DNA of 64,000 nucleotides from Kribbella voronezhensis (lineage in GTDB: Bacteria > Actinomycetota > Actinomycetes > Propionibacteriales > Kribbellaceae). Position numbers and translations under genes: made by a program. The stretch's first letter is position 1. Each line of letters opens with the position of its first letter. Below, one piece after another: positions 33,732 to 42,253 of this stretch. The notes below the pieces were generated by a model. That model did no database searches and was not told the origin of the DNA. It worked only from the letters and a program-made list of their open reading frames with translations. The stretch is taken from NCBI RefSeq assembly GCF_004365175.1, contig NZ_SOCE01000001.1:5489098-5553097 (forward strand). The letters are read 5' to 3'.

Positions 33732-34649
33732 GTGGAAAGTTACGGGTCAGTAACCGGCACCTCGGTGCCGTTGGGGGCGCAGGAATGGCCGGCGCGCACG
33801 GTGCCGGTCGCGGGTATCGACCTGCTGGTCAGGGAGGTACCGGGAGCGGCGAAAGAGTTACCGCCTGCCTTGTTCGTGCACGGACTAGGCGGGTCGTCGC
33901 TCAACTGGACCGCACTCGGGCTGTTGCTGAACGACACGGTCCGCGGCATCGCGCCGGACCTGCCCGGCTTCGGCCGTACGCCGCCGCTGGCGGGGATCGG
34001 CGGTATCCGGCAGCAGGCCGACCTGCTCGGCCAACTGATGGACGCCGAGTTCGACCAGCCGGTGCACCTGTTCGGCAACTCGATGGGTGGCGCCGCGGCG
34101 GTCGCCTTGGCGGCGTCGCGTCCGGAGCAGATCGCCTCGCTGACCCTGATCTCGCCGGCCCTGCCACATCCCCGGGCTTCGGCTGTCGCGGTCTGGTTCG
34201 CCGCGCTGGCGACGCCCCGGCTGGGCAAGGTGGTCCTGGATCGCAGCAAGCGGATGCCGTTCGACAAGCGGCTCGAGGTCGGTCTGTCGATGGTTTTCGG
34301 CGACCCACGCGCGCTGCCGCCCGAAGTACTGCGGGTCTATGAGGACGAGTTGCGTCGCCGTGACGATCAGCCGTGGGGTTCGCAGGCGACCCTCGACGGC
34401 GCCCGCAGCATCCTGCTTTCGTACCTCGCGCCGCCGCGACGTTCGTTGTGGGCGGACGCGGCGAGGATCGACTGTCCGGTGCAACTGATCTACGGCGGCA
34501 AGGATCGCCTCGTCGACGCCCGGATCCGGACCAAGGCCCAGCGTGCGTTCCCCAATGCCCGGCTGCTCTATCTGCCGCAGTCCGGTCATGTCGCCCAGAT
34601 GGAACATCCCGAACTCGTCGAGAAGGCGTTCCGCCAGTTGATCGCCTGA
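33732..34649 (+). CDS. Alpha/beta hydrolase (LipV-like)
   Basis: A protein of about 305 residues with an oxyanion motif (LFVHGLGGSSLNW), the loop DLPGFGRTPP, the nucleophile elbow LFGNSMGGAAAVALA, an acid in LIYGGKDRLVD and the histidine in LPQSGHVAQMEHP. The start is uncertain. GTG 33732 sits close to the conserved part, while GTG 33699 is also in frame and is preceded by no clear ribosome binding site. In Mycobacterium, lipV (Rv3203) neighbours adnA, which may be the same gene displaced here. The substrate is unknown. Confidence 0.8.
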   Translation: MESYGSVTGTSVPLGAQEWPARTVPVAGIDLLVREVPGAAKELPPALFVHGLGGSSLNWTALGLLLNDTVRGIAPDLPGFGRTPPLAGIGGIRQQADLLGQLMDAEFDQPVHLFGNSMGGAAAVALAASRPEQIASLTLISPALPHPRASAVAVWFAALATPRLGKVVLDRSKRMPFDKRLEVGLSMVFGDPRALPPEVLRVYEDELRRRDDQPWGSQATLDGARSILLSYLAPPRRSLWADAARIDCPVQLIYGGKDRLVDARIRTKAQRAFPNARLLYLPQSGHVAQMEHPELVEKAFRQLIA

Positions 34650-34750
34650 GGTTGCAACGAACCTGCGATCCAATCCGTACGGAAGAGCAATGATGTTCAG
34701 GGCACCATCGTCGGCGACGGCTGACGTCCAGGCGCGTCGGTGGGGGAGCC

Positions 34751-34830
34751 GCTACCTCCTCAGGTAGCCATCTGTGAGGCCGAGATCATCCCGGGGGATG
34801 ATCTTGGTGTCGAGTTCACCGGATTCGACA
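34751..34830 (+). promoter_or_regulatory. Structured 5' leader with successive hairpins
   Basis: Three inverted repeats follow each other: GCTACCT/AGGTAGC (34751-34768, 4-base loop), AGATCATCC/GGATGATCT (34783-34804, 4-base loop) and TGTCGA/TCGACA (34808-34830). They lie 60-140 bases upstream of the GTG start of the secreted hydrolase. This could be an RNA leader or terminator-like attenuator. It matches no riboswitch class I can name. The rest of 34650-34889 shows nothing else. Confidence 0.5.
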
Positions 34831-34889
34831 ACCCGCCGCGTGTCCCGGGAGTCAGTCGCAGTGATCTGTCTGCTGACGAAAGGATCGTT

Positions 34890-37661
34890 GTGCGGGTATT
34901 CGGAAGACTGGGGCTTGCGGTGGTGCTGCTCGGCGGCGCACTGCTCGGACCCGCCGCCCAGGCTCAGGCCGCAACACCACCTCCGCCCATGGCCAACGGC
35001 AAGAACTGGGACGTCACACCAGTTGCCGGGGGCTACAAAATCACACTCAAGCTGGACGCGCCGGCGCCGTTGCGCGACGCGTTGCCGTTGATCGCCGTCG
35101 ACGGAAAGACCGTCGGGGTCGCCAAGCAGTCCGTGGATCAGCGAACCGCCACCGTGGTGAGTTCCGATCCGGCGCTGTTGAAGGCGAAGGATGTCCAGTT
35201 GGTGTGGTCCACGGACGGGACCACTGACGGGCAGGACAACAAACGCAGCCGGGTCGCGGCGGGACCGACCGACGCCGACTGGCTGAAGGCGCCGAAGGGC
35301 CCGCTGCTGGCGGCCGATCCCGGTGCGCTCGGCAGATATGCGGTCGAGACCGCGGAGTACAACCTGGGTGACGAGGCGGTCTACCTGCCCGGCCTGGGGC
35401 ACAAGTCCGAAGTACGGGGCAAGGTCTACTCGCCCAAGGGCGCGGCCGGTGCTCGCCCGCTGGTGATCTTCCTGCACGGACGGCACCAGGTCTGTTACGG
35501 CGATACGACCGAGCCGTCCGAGAAGCCGTGGCCGTGCGCCAAGGGCGAGAAGCCGATCCCGAGCTACAAGGGGTACGACGGTCCCGCGAAGGCTCTGGCG
35601 AGCAACGGCTACCAGGTCGTCTCGATCAGCGCGAACGCCATCAATGGCTGGGACAGCGACGTCGTCGACACCGGTGCGCAGGCGCGCGCCGAACTGATCC
35701 TCGACCACCTGGACCTGTGGAAGAAGTGGTCCACCGTCGGCGGCGGCCCGTTCGGGTCGAAGTTCGTCGGCAAGGTCGACCTGAACAACGTCGGCCTGAT
35801 GGGCCACTCCCGCGGTGGCGAAGGCGTCGCCCGCGCGGCCGTGCTCAACGCGGATCGCGGCGGCAAGTACGGCGTTCGCGCGGTCCTGCCGCTCGCGCCG
35901 ACCGACTTCGCGCGCGCCACGGTGCCCGGCGTCGCGATGAGTGTCATCCTGCCGTACTGCGACGGTGACGTGTCCGACCTGCAGGGCCAGAAGTTCTACG
36001 ACGACACGCGGTACTCCGTGGCCGGCGACACCGCGCCACGCTCGACCGTGACGGTGCTCGGCGCGAACCACAACTTCTTCAACACCGAGTGGACCCCGGG
36101 TCAGTCCGAGGCGCCCTCGAACGACGACTGGTACGGCGACGACAACGACAAGACGTCGCCGTGCGGATCGAAGTACGCGGGCCGGTTGACCCCGAAGCAG
36201 CAGCAGGCCGTCGGTACGGCGTACGTGGCCGGCTTCTTCCGCCTTCAGCTGGGTCACGAGAAGCAGTTCTTCGGGTTGCTCGACGGCTCGAACAGCCGGG
36301 CGGCATCGGCCGGCAACTCCGTAGTACGGGTTGTCTCGCAGGCGCCGGCGGGGAGCCGGCGGGATCTCAACCACTTCGACCAGCCACTGCCTTATGGGGC
36401 GGTCAGTGGAAGCGCCAAAGCAACTGTGTGCGCGGGCGTGGACGCGCCGGCCGGTCGAGTTGCCGCTGCGACACCCAAGTGCGTGAAGAACGAGGACAGC
36501 TCGCAGTCGCCGCACTGGGTGGAGGCGTACCTCGCGGCCAAGACGCCGACGATGGCCGTCACCAAGCTCACCTGGACGGGGAGGAACGGAGTCGTGCGGG
36601 TCAACCTCACGGCAGCCCAGCGCGACGTACGCCGGTACGCCGCGCTCTCGTTCCGCGCGGCACCCGATCCGGCGGGCGCGCCGAAGACCGACCTGAGCAT
36701 CCGGGTCGTCGACGGCAAGGGCAAGGCGGTGTCGATCCCGGCCTCCAGCCTCGGTGACGCGCTGGTCCGGATGCCCGGCTCGAACGACAGCGGTCTGCCG
36801 AAGAACCTGCTCCGGACCGTGCGGATCCCGGTCAGCCTGCTGAAGGGGATCGACCTGCGCGACGTCCGGGCAGTCGAGTTGCGGACCGATCGGGTCGCCT
36901 CCGGATCGGTGTTCGTCAGCGACCTGGCGTTCTCCAAGCCGGACCTCGGCTGGTCGGCGCCCTCGCGGCTGCCGCAGGTGTCGGCGTCCAGCATCGGCAA
37001 GATCCCGGAGGGCGACAGCGGTACCCGCAAGGTCGACTTCTGGGTGACGTTGTCGCGCCCGAGCATCGTCCCGGTCAGCGTGTACGCCGAGACGAACGGC
37101 AATTTGAGCAGCTCGGTGGGTGAGGTGGCTGAGCAACTCGTCTTCAAGCCGGGGCAGACGCGGAAGAAGGTGACCGTGGCGATCACCGGGAACACCCGGG
37201 ACAGTGTCGACGCGGAGTTCAGCCTGGTGCTCTCGGCGCCGAAGCAGGCGTTGCTGGCGGCGTCGTTCGGCTACGGCACGGTGGTCGACGACGACCCGAC
37301 CCCGACGATGACGATCGGCCCGGCGACGGCGGCGGAGAACGCGGGCTCGCTCAAGTTCCCGATCAAGCTGTCGGCCCCGAGCGACAACTTCGTCTACGTC
37401 GCGGGCACGATGAAGAGCGGTACGGCGGTCCTCGGCACGGACTTCCGCAACCCGAACGACGACGGCAGCGAACCGCAGCCGATCGACTACATCGACGGCT
37501 ACATCGAACCCGGCCAGACCACCGGCGAGATCGAGGTCAAACTCCTCGACGACAAGGTCAAGGAACCGACGGAGACGTTCACGGTGACCCTCACCGAGTC
37601 CGGCGGCGCCGAGATCAAGCTCCCGCTGACCCTGACCGGAACCATCACCGACAACGACTGA
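34890..37661 (+). CDS. Secreted alpha/beta hydrolase with Calx-beta domains
   Basis: A 923-residue secreted protein. The signal peptide is 1-27 (LGLAVVLLGGALLGPAAQAQA). The catalytic domain at about 150-520 has LVIFLHGRHQVCYG (oxyanion region), VGLMGHSRGGEGVARA (nucleophile serine) and GANHNFFNTEW (histidine). Two Calx-beta-like domains follow at about 690-800 and 805-920 (PTPTMTIGPATAAENAGS, ETFTVTLTESGG), suggesting Ca2+-stabilised surface attachment. GTG 34890 is chosen for AAAGGA five bases upstream and the signal peptide. A substrate such as polyester, lipid or peptidoglycan ester cannot be deduced. A hairpin terminator follows. Confidence 0.85.
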   Translation: MRVFGRLGLAVVLLGGALLGPAAQAQAATPPPPMANGKNWDVTPVAGGYKITLKLDAPAPLRDALPLIAVDGKTVGVAKQSVDQRTATVVSSDPALLKAKDVQLVWSTDGTTDGQDNKRSRVAAGPTDADWLKAPKGPLLAADPGALGRYAVETAEYNLGDEAVYLPGLGHKSEVRGKVYSPKGAAGARPLVIFLHGRHQVCYGDTTEPSEKPWPCAKGEKPIPSYKGYDGPAKALASNGYQVVSISANAINGWDSDVVDTGAQARAELILDHLDLWKKWSTVGGGPFGSKFVGKVDLNNVGLMGHSRGGEGVARAAVLNADRGGKYGVRAVLPLAPTDFARATVPGVAMSVILPYCDGDVSDLQGQKFYDDTRYSVAGDTAPRSTVTVLGANHNFFNTEWTPGQSEAPSNDDWYGDDNDKTSPCGSKYAGRLTPKQQQAVGTAYVAGFFRLQLGHEKQFFGLLDGSNSRAASAGNSVVRVVSQAPAGSRRDLNHFDQPLPYGAVSGSAKATVCAGVDAPAGRVAAATPKCVKNEDSSQSPHWVEAYLAAKTPTMAVTKLTWTGRNGVVRVNLTAAQRDVRRYAALSFRAAPDPAGAPKTDLSIRVVDGKGKAVSIPASSLGDALVRMPGSNDSGLPKNLLRTVRIPVSLLKGIDLRDVRAVELRTDRVASGSVFVSDLAFSKPDLGWSAPSRLPQVSASSIGKIPEGDSGTRKVDFWVTLSRPSIVPVSVYAETNGNLSSSVGEVAEQLVFKPGQTRKKVTVAITGNTRDSVDAEFSLVLSAPKQALLAASFGYGTVVDDDPTPTMTIGPATAAENAGSLKFPIKLSAPSDNFVYVAGTMKSGTAVLGTDFRNPNDDGSEPQPIDYIDGYIEPGQTTGEIEVKLLDDKVKEPTETFTVTLTESGGAEIKLPLTLTGTITDND

Positions 37662-37670
37662 TCGACCGGC

Positions 37671-37703
37671 CCGTCGGCTGCCTGTTCCGCAGGCAGCCGA
37701 CGG
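37671..37703 (+). terminator. Hairpin terminator after the secreted hydrolase
   Basis: CCGTCGGCTGCCT (37671-37683) and AGGCAGCCGACGG (37691-37703) form a perfect 13-bp stem with a 7-base loop, starting nine bases after the stop. Only a weak T-rich tail follows. Confidence 0.7.
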
Positions 37704-37833
37704 TTCGTAGTACGAGACAGATGTCTTGGGATGCGGACCTGGCGGGGGTCTGCTGGGGTGGTGCGGGAACATGGGGGAGGTGCGGCTGGTTGTAAGCCGT
37801 ACCGCGAAGTTTTCCCGTTGACGAGGAGCACCT

Positions 37834-39024
37834 GTGTCACTGCCACCGCTGGTCGAGCCGGCCGCCGAGCTGACGATCGACGAGGTCCGCCGGTATTCAC
37901 GGCACCTGATCATCCCCGAGGTCGGGATGGCCGGTCAGAAGCGGCTCAAGAACGCCAAGGTGCTGGTGATCGGCGCCGGCGGTCTGGGCAGCCCCGCGCT
38001 GCTGTACCTGGCCGCGGCCGGTGTCGGCACGCTCGGCATCGTCGAGTTCGACACCGTCGACGAGTCCAACCTGCAGCGCCAGATCATCCACGGCCAGTCC
38101 GACGTCGGGAAGTCCAAGGCGCAGTCGGCGCGCGAGTCGATCCTGGAGACCAACCCGAACACCAACGTCGTGCTGCACGAGGTGCGCCTCGACAACGACA
38201 ACGTGTTCGAGATCTTCGAGCAGTACGACCTGATCGTGGACGGCACCGACAACTTCGCCACCCGGTACCTGGTGAACGACGCCGCGGTGCTGCTCGGCAA
38301 GCCGTACGTGTGGGGTTCGATCTTCCGCTTCGACGGCCAGGTCAGCGTGTTCTGGGCCGAGCACGGCCCGTGCTACCGCTGCCTGTACCCCGAGCCGCCG
38401 CCGCCCGGCATGGTCCCGTCCTGCGCCGAGGGTGGCGTCCTCGGCGTCCTGTGCGCGTCGGTCGGCGCCGCCCAGGTGACCGAGGCGATCAAGCTGCTCA
38501 CCGGCATCGGCGACCCGTCGCTAGGCCGGCTGAACATCTACGAGGCGCTCGACCTGAACTGGCGTGCGCTGAAGGTCCGCAAGGACCCGAACTGTGCGAT
38601 CTGCGGTGAGAACCCGACCGTCACCGAGCTGATCGACTACGAGAGCTTCTGCGGCGCGCTCACCGAGGAGGCGGCCGACGCGGCCGTCGGTTCGACGATT
38701 TCGGTGAAGCAGCTCAGCGAGTGGATCAAGCTCAAGGACAACGGCGAGAAGGACTTCGTCCTGATCGACGTCCGCGAGCCGAACGAGTACGAGATCAACC
38801 GGATCCCGGGCTCGGTGCTGATCCCCAAGGCCGACTTCCAGACCGGCGTCGCCCTCGAGAAGCTCCCGCAGGACAAGCAGTTGGTCTTCCACTGCAAGTC
38901 CGGCGTCCGCTCCGCCGAGGTCCTGGCCATCGCCAAGGGCGCCGGCTTCTCCGACGCCGTTCACGTTGGCGGCGGCGTCGTCGCCTGGGTCGACCAGATC
39001 GACCCCTCGCAACCGTCGTACTGA
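37834..39024 (+). CDS. moeZ: Adenylyltransferase/sulfurtransferase MoeZ (MoeB + rhodanese)
   Basis: A 396-residue two-domain protein. The N-terminal E1-like MoeB/ThiF domain has the nucleotide-binding motif GAGGLGSPALLYLAAAG, the arginine-containing ESNLQRQIIH and Zn-binding cysteine pairs (CYRC and CAIC). The C-terminal rhodanese domain (about 290-396) has the persulfide-carrying cysteine in FHCKSGVRS, near residue 354. It activates the C-terminal glycine of sulfur carriers such as MoaD, CysO or ThiS and passes sulfur to them. GTG 37834 has GAGGAG six to seven bases upstream. A strong rho-independent terminator follows. This is a single-gene unit. Confidence 0.95.
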   Translation: MSLPPLVEPAAELTIDEVRRYSRHLIIPEVGMAGQKRLKNAKVLVIGAGGLGSPALLYLAAAGVGTLGIVEFDTVDESNLQRQIIHGQSDVGKSKAQSARESILETNPNTNVVLHEVRLDNDNVFEIFEQYDLIVDGTDNFATRYLVNDAAVLLGKPYVWGSIFRFDGQVSVFWAEHGPCYRCLYPEPPPPGMVPSCAEGGVLGVLCASVGAAQVTEAIKLLTGIGDPSLGRLNIYEALDLNWRALKVRKDPNCAICGENPTVTELIDYESFCGALTEEAADAAVGSTISVKQLSEWIKLKDNGEKDFVLIDVREPNEYEINRIPGSVLIPKADFQTGVALEKLPQDKQLVFHCKSGVRSAEVLAIAKGAGFSDAVHVGGGVVAWVDQIDPSQPSY

Positions 39025-39034
39025 CCGATCTCCT

Positions 39035-39076
39035 CAGCAACCCCTCGGCCTCCCGGCCGAGGGGTTGCTGCTTTTT
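39035..39076 (+). terminator. Rho-independent terminator after moeZ
   Basis: CAGCAACCCCTCGGCC (39035-39050) and GGCCGAGGGGTTGCTG (39055-39070) form a perfect 16-bp stem with a TCCC loop, followed by CTTTTT. It is 10 bases after the moeZ stop. This is the most canonical terminator in the window. Confidence 0.9.
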
Positions 39077-39126
39077 AAGCCCTCAGAGCCGGCCGGCGCC
39101 GCCCCTCCGTGGTGCCGGTGTTTCGC

Positions 39127-39930
39127 TCAGAAAGGCATGCGGCAGATGGCCACGGCCTCGGCGCCCGACTGGTCGCCGTCGAGCAACTCGACGACCGGGT
39201 GGTCGTCGCGACCCGACAGGGTGCGCATGTAGCCGACCGCGTCGGTCCGGACCGTGGCGATCGGGGTCCCGTCGCCCAGCCGGTAGGTGCCGCCGCCTTG
39301 CCCGGTGAGCACGAGCTCCACCGGCACGCCCCGCCAGAACGGCCCTTCCTGAACGTCGAGGACGACCTGAGCGATCAGCTCCTCGGCGTACGGGCCTGCA
39401 TCGAACGAACGACCGAGGGCCTGGCAGACGTCATCGCGATGCATCCACAGGTCGCGAGCGAGCAAGATGTCCTGGATGTAGCCGAGGTCGAGTTTCTCGA
39501 ACCCTGGCACGCCTTCCACCTTCACCGGCATGCGCCGGATCAGTCCGGGATTGCGGCTGATCGTGCGCGTCGCCTTGCCCCACAGTTTGGCGAACCGCTC
39601 GCGCAGCTCGGCCGGCGGCGTACCGCGGTGTTCGTCCGCCTGGATCATCATGTGCGCGTCGAGCAGCACAACATTCGGGTACGCCCGCTTGGCCCGGCGG
39701 TCCCGGAGCGGGAAGAGCCACGGCCGGTTGACGTCCTCGGCCTGCCCACACAGGTGCCCGACGATGTCGGCCACGTCCCACTCGGTACAGACCGTACGGC
39801 GGTGCCAGTCGGCCTCGTCGAACGATTCCGTCAGGTCGCGCCACGCCTCGATCTCGGCGTCGCGGTGTTTGCGCGCGGTCGCCCGGTCGGCCCGGTGAAT
39901 CTCCCTGGCGTGCAAGACGGTGGTGGTCAT
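39127..39930 (-). CDS. Mycothiol-dependent maleylpyruvate isomerase-family (DinB-like) protein
   Basis: A 267-residue protein of the actinobacterial maleylpyruvate isomerase/DinB fold family. The helical bundle contains WHRRTVCTEWDVADIVGHLCGQAED, with the metal-binding His of that family, and IQDILLARDLWMHRDDVCQALG, with two further candidate ligands (Asp/His). A C-terminal domain (VELVLTGQGGGTYRLGD) resembles the SCP2-like domain often fused to it. Its ATG overlaps the TetR stop (ATGA), so it is in the same operon and probably the regulator's main target. The thiol substrate is presumed mycothiol; the actual reaction is unknown. Confidence 0.8.
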   Translation of the reverse strand: MTTTVLHAREIHRADRATARKHRDAEIEAWRDLTESFDEADWHRRTVCTEWDVADIVGHLCGQAEDVNRPWLFPLRDRRAKRAYPNVVLLDAHMMIQADEHRGTPPAELRERFAKLWGKATRTISRNPGLIRRMPVKVEGVPGFEKLDLGYIQDILLARDLWMHRDDVCQALGRSFDAGPYAEELIAQVVLDVQEGPFWRGVPVELVLTGQGGGTYRLGDGTPIATVRTDAVGYMRTLSGRDDHPVVELLDGDQSGAEAVAICRMPF

Positions 39931-40571
39931 TTCTTCCCCCTGGTTGGCTTGTACCGCTGGTAGAACATGTCGAGGACGACGGGCATCAGCCGGGTGAACC
40001 GGCCTTCCTCGTACGTCGTGTCGGGCTCGTTCGCCATCTGCTGGGACAACAGGCCGGCCGTCATCGAGGTGAACAAGGCGATCCCGTCGTCACTCACCGC
40101 GCCGCTGTCGAGCTGGCCGGCGTCCACTGCTCCCTGCAGGTACTGCCGCAGGTCGTTCAGCATGTCCAGAGAAGGCGCGAACGCTTCCGGTGAGGGCTCG
40201 AACCCGGGCACCGTGCGCCAGAAGAGCAACTGGCTGAGCACCTGGTTCTCCATGCACCACTTGCCGAAGGCGGTGACGCCGATCATGCCTAGCTCGAGCT
40301 GGTCCGTCGTGTCGGCCGCCGCCCGTGCGGTGCGCTGCGCGTCGCGAACCTGCTCGGCGCCGCGCTGGAAGAGCGCGTCGTAGATCGCCATCTTGGAGGC
40401 GAAGTACTGGTACAGCGAGGGCGGCTGCATGCCGACCTTCCGGGCCACCGCCGACAGGCTCAGCGCGGCGACACCCTCGGCCTCCATCAAGTCCACTGCC
40501 ACGTCGAGGATCTCGTCGATCGTCTCCTGACGACGGCGGCCGCGGCGGTCGAGTTCCTGCGCTGTAGACAT
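39927..40571 (-). CDS. TetR-family regulator of the isomerase operon
   Basis: A 214-residue TetR protein with HTH sequence ILDVAVDLMEAEGVAAL, SLSAVARKVGMQPPSLYQYF and ASKMAIYDALF, plus a TetR_C-like ligand domain. ATG 40571 is selected because CAAGG lies just upstream, because the HTH is near the N-terminus, and because an operator palindrome lies 13 bases further. The gene is first in a two-gene operon with the DinB-like protein and is divergent from the DUF2277 gene. Autoregulation is likely. Confidence 0.85.
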   Translation of the reverse strand: MSTAQELDRRGRRRQETIDEILDVAVDLMEAEGVAALSLSAVARKVGMQPPSLYQYFASKMAIYDALFQRGAEQVRDAQRTARAAADTTDQLELGMIGVTAFGKWCMENQVLSQLLFWRTVPGFEPSPEAFAPSLDMLNDLRQYLQGAVDAGQLDSGAVSDDGIALFTSMTAGLLSQQMANEPDTTYEEGRFTRLMPVVLDMFYQRYKPTRGKK

Positions 40572-40584
40572 ACCTTGAGGAAAA

Positions 40585-40599
40585 CCTAATGGCATTAGG
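40585..40599. promoter_or_regulatory. Operator palindrome upstream of tetR
   Basis: CCTAATGGCATTAGG is a 15-bp inverted repeat with arms CCTAATG and CATTAGG. It lies 13 bases before the TetR start codon, inside a locally AT-rich promoter segment (TTGTCAATA follows). The size and place fit a TetR operator that controls this operon and perhaps the divergent DUF2277 gene. Confidence 0.7.
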
Positions 40600-40647
40600 A
40601 TTGTCAATAGCTCGTAGATTGTCCCCGTCGGGACGTACTGTCGGAGC

Positions 40648-40914
40648 ATGTGCAGAAACATCACCGTTCTCCGTGGACTAGAGCCGGCGGCGACCTCCGA
40701 CGAGGTCTACGCGGCAGCGCTGCAGTACGTGCGCAAGGTGACCGGCGTCGGCTCGCTGAGCGCGACCACCCGCGGCCCGATCGAGCGCGCCGCCGCCGAG
40801 GTCGCCCGGATCACCCAGGAACTGCTAGCCGAGATGCCTGAGCGCCGGGTGCCGCCACAGACGGTCCCACCGTTGCGCAGACCCGAAGTACGGGCTCGAC
40901 TCGGGCTCGACTGA
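40648..40914 (+). CDS. DUF2277 family protein
   Basis: An 88-residue protein of the DUF2277 family. It begins MCRNITVLRGLEPAAT, has the conserved EVYAAALQYVRKVTG segment and ends in PEVRARLGL. Family members are small and widespread in actinobacteria and proteobacteria; the conserved Cys at position 2 is kept. The function is unknown. It lies seven bases upstream of the small membrane protein gene and shares its strand, so the two may be co-transcribed. Confidence 0.8.
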   Translation: MCRNITVLRGLEPAATSDEVYAAALQYVRKVTGVGSLSATTRGPIERAAAEVARITQELLAEMPERRVPPQTVPPLRRPEVRARLGLD

Positions 40915-40921
40915 CCGCTGC

Positions 40922-41269
40922 ATGGCGATGGACGCCCGACGGCGGCAGGGAGTCGTCTTCGGCATCCTCGCGGTCGGCATCGTGCTCGCGCTGAAGTCGA
41001 GCAACGTCCAACGTGCGGTAGCCCGGCACCGTCAGCGCACCTGCGACGGCACCTTGCCCCTACCGCTGTCCGGCTACCTGTACTGCGGTATCGGGTTGGC
41101 CGTGGGCGTTCTCGCACTCGTGCTGCTGATCCGCTGGTTCCGCCACAACCCGGAGCCGCTCGTGATGACACTCGCGATCACAGCTGTCGCCGGCATCCTG
41201 TTCGAACTGTTCACGCTCTTCGCCGCCATCTCCGAAGCTCATCCGGCCATCCCACTGTGCGGAGGCTGA
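40922..41269 (+). CDS. Small membrane protein, unknown function
   Basis: A 115-residue protein with three predicted membrane helices (GVVFGILAVGIVLAL; YLYCGIGLAVGVLALVLLIRW; VMTLAITAVAGILFELFTLFA). A loop after the first helix is rich in Arg and contains Cys (RHRQRTCDG), and the C-terminus also has Cys (IPLCGG). I do not recognise the family. ATG 40922 follows the DUF2277 stop by seven bases. There is no clear ribosome binding site; a second in-frame ATG is two codons on. Confidence 0.6.
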   Translation: MAMDARRRQGVVFGILAVGIVLALKSSNVQRAVARHRQRTCDGTLPLPLSGYLYCGIGLAVGVLALVLLIRWFRHNPEPLVMTLAITAVAGILFELFTLFAAISEAHPAIPLCGG

Positions 41270-41290
41270 CCGGTCAGCCCGCCTGCTGAT

Positions 41291-42160
41291 TCAGTCCGTC
41301 CGCCGTTCTGCGAACGTGACCCAGTGGTCGACCTCGGCCGGCGTGAAATGGCGGATCGCCCAATCGACCATCCGCAAACTCATGTGCGCCCAGAGCGGCC
41401 GTAGTACGTCTTCGGGAAAGCTGTCGAGCAACTCGTCGAGCCGCGCTGCCGCCGTCGAGTCGAGCCGGGCCCCGAAACGCAACGTCACCAGGTCAAGGCG
41501 CCGGTCGCCTCGAGCAGCGCCGTCCCAGTCGATGACTCCGGTGAGCTTGCCGTCGAGCGCGAGCAGATTGCCCGGATGGAAGTCGAGATGCATCGCGTCG
41601 TCACCCGCGAGCTCTCTTGGGTGCGCGGCGCCGACCTCGGCGATCCAGCTCTCGAGCTTCGCCGTACGCCGGCTGTGCGCCCGAAGTGGCCCGTGCAAAC
41701 AGAATCCCGGCCCGTCGTCGGTGAGATAGAGACTCACGGTCGGGATGTCCGGGCGCTCGGCGAGAACTCCCGCCTGCAGTTCGTTGAGCACGAGTGCCTG
41801 ATCGAGCATGGCTTCGTCCAGCCGGTCGACCGTGCTGCCTGGCAAGAGCTCTTGGATCGTCACCACCGCATCGCCAACCGGAGCGGAGAAGTCGGTCGCT
41901 GGTGCCGGATACCCAACGGACCGGAGTACGTCCACCACCGCCAACGGACCCGCCTGCAGCTCCGCGACCGTCGTACCGGGCCGCCACTTCAACACTCCGC
42001 GCCGCCCGTCCTCCCAACGCACGAACGCGGCGCCCACCTCGCCCCCGGAGCAAGGCCCTTCGACAACGACCCGCACCCCGGTCGCACGCTCGACCTCGAC
42101 CGCCATCCGGCCGGCATCGAGCCGCTCGACCCGTCCCCAGGACCCCTCCGCAGCACTCAC
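41291..42160 (-). CDS. Aminoglycoside phosphotransferase-like kinase
   Basis: A 289-residue APH/choline-kinase-fold protein. The catalytic loop is MHLDFHPGNLLALDG and the metal-binding Asp is in GVIDWDGAARGDRRLD. The ATP lysine is likely in GRRGVLKWRPG. Such proteins phosphorylate small molecules; real aminoglycoside resistance cannot be inferred. GTG 42160 is chosen because upstream open frame is Arg/Pro-rich and lacks homology. It is divergent from the LLM oxidoreductase at 42254. Confidence 0.8.
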   Translation of the reverse strand: MSAAEGSWGRVERLDAGRMAVEVERATGVRVVVEGPCSGGEVGAAFVRWEDGRRGVLKWRPGTTVAELQAGPLAVVDVLRSVGYPAPATDFSAPVGDAVVTIQELLPGSTVDRLDEAMLDQALVLNELQAGVLAERPDIPTVSLYLTDDGPGFCLHGPLRAHSRRTAKLESWIAEVGAAHPRELAGDDAMHLDFHPGNLLALDGKLTGVIDWDGAARGDRRLDLVTLRFGARLDSTAAARLDELLDSFPEDVLRPLWAHMSLRMVDWAIRHFTPAEVDHWVTFAERRTD

Positions 42161-42253
42161 CGCACCGATTATCGCCCTCGGGCCTGTCCCCAGCTCCGTC
42201 GTACCGGGGTAATGTGCAAGGCGGCGGAAAGCCTTTACCTTGGAGGGACTGCG

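Noticed and set aside
34752..37913. A 1053-residue open frame on the minus strand opposite the secreted hydrolase
   Set aside because: Composition is Arg/Asp/Val-rich without motifs, and it runs antisense to a protein with signal peptide, catalytic elbow and Calx-beta domains.
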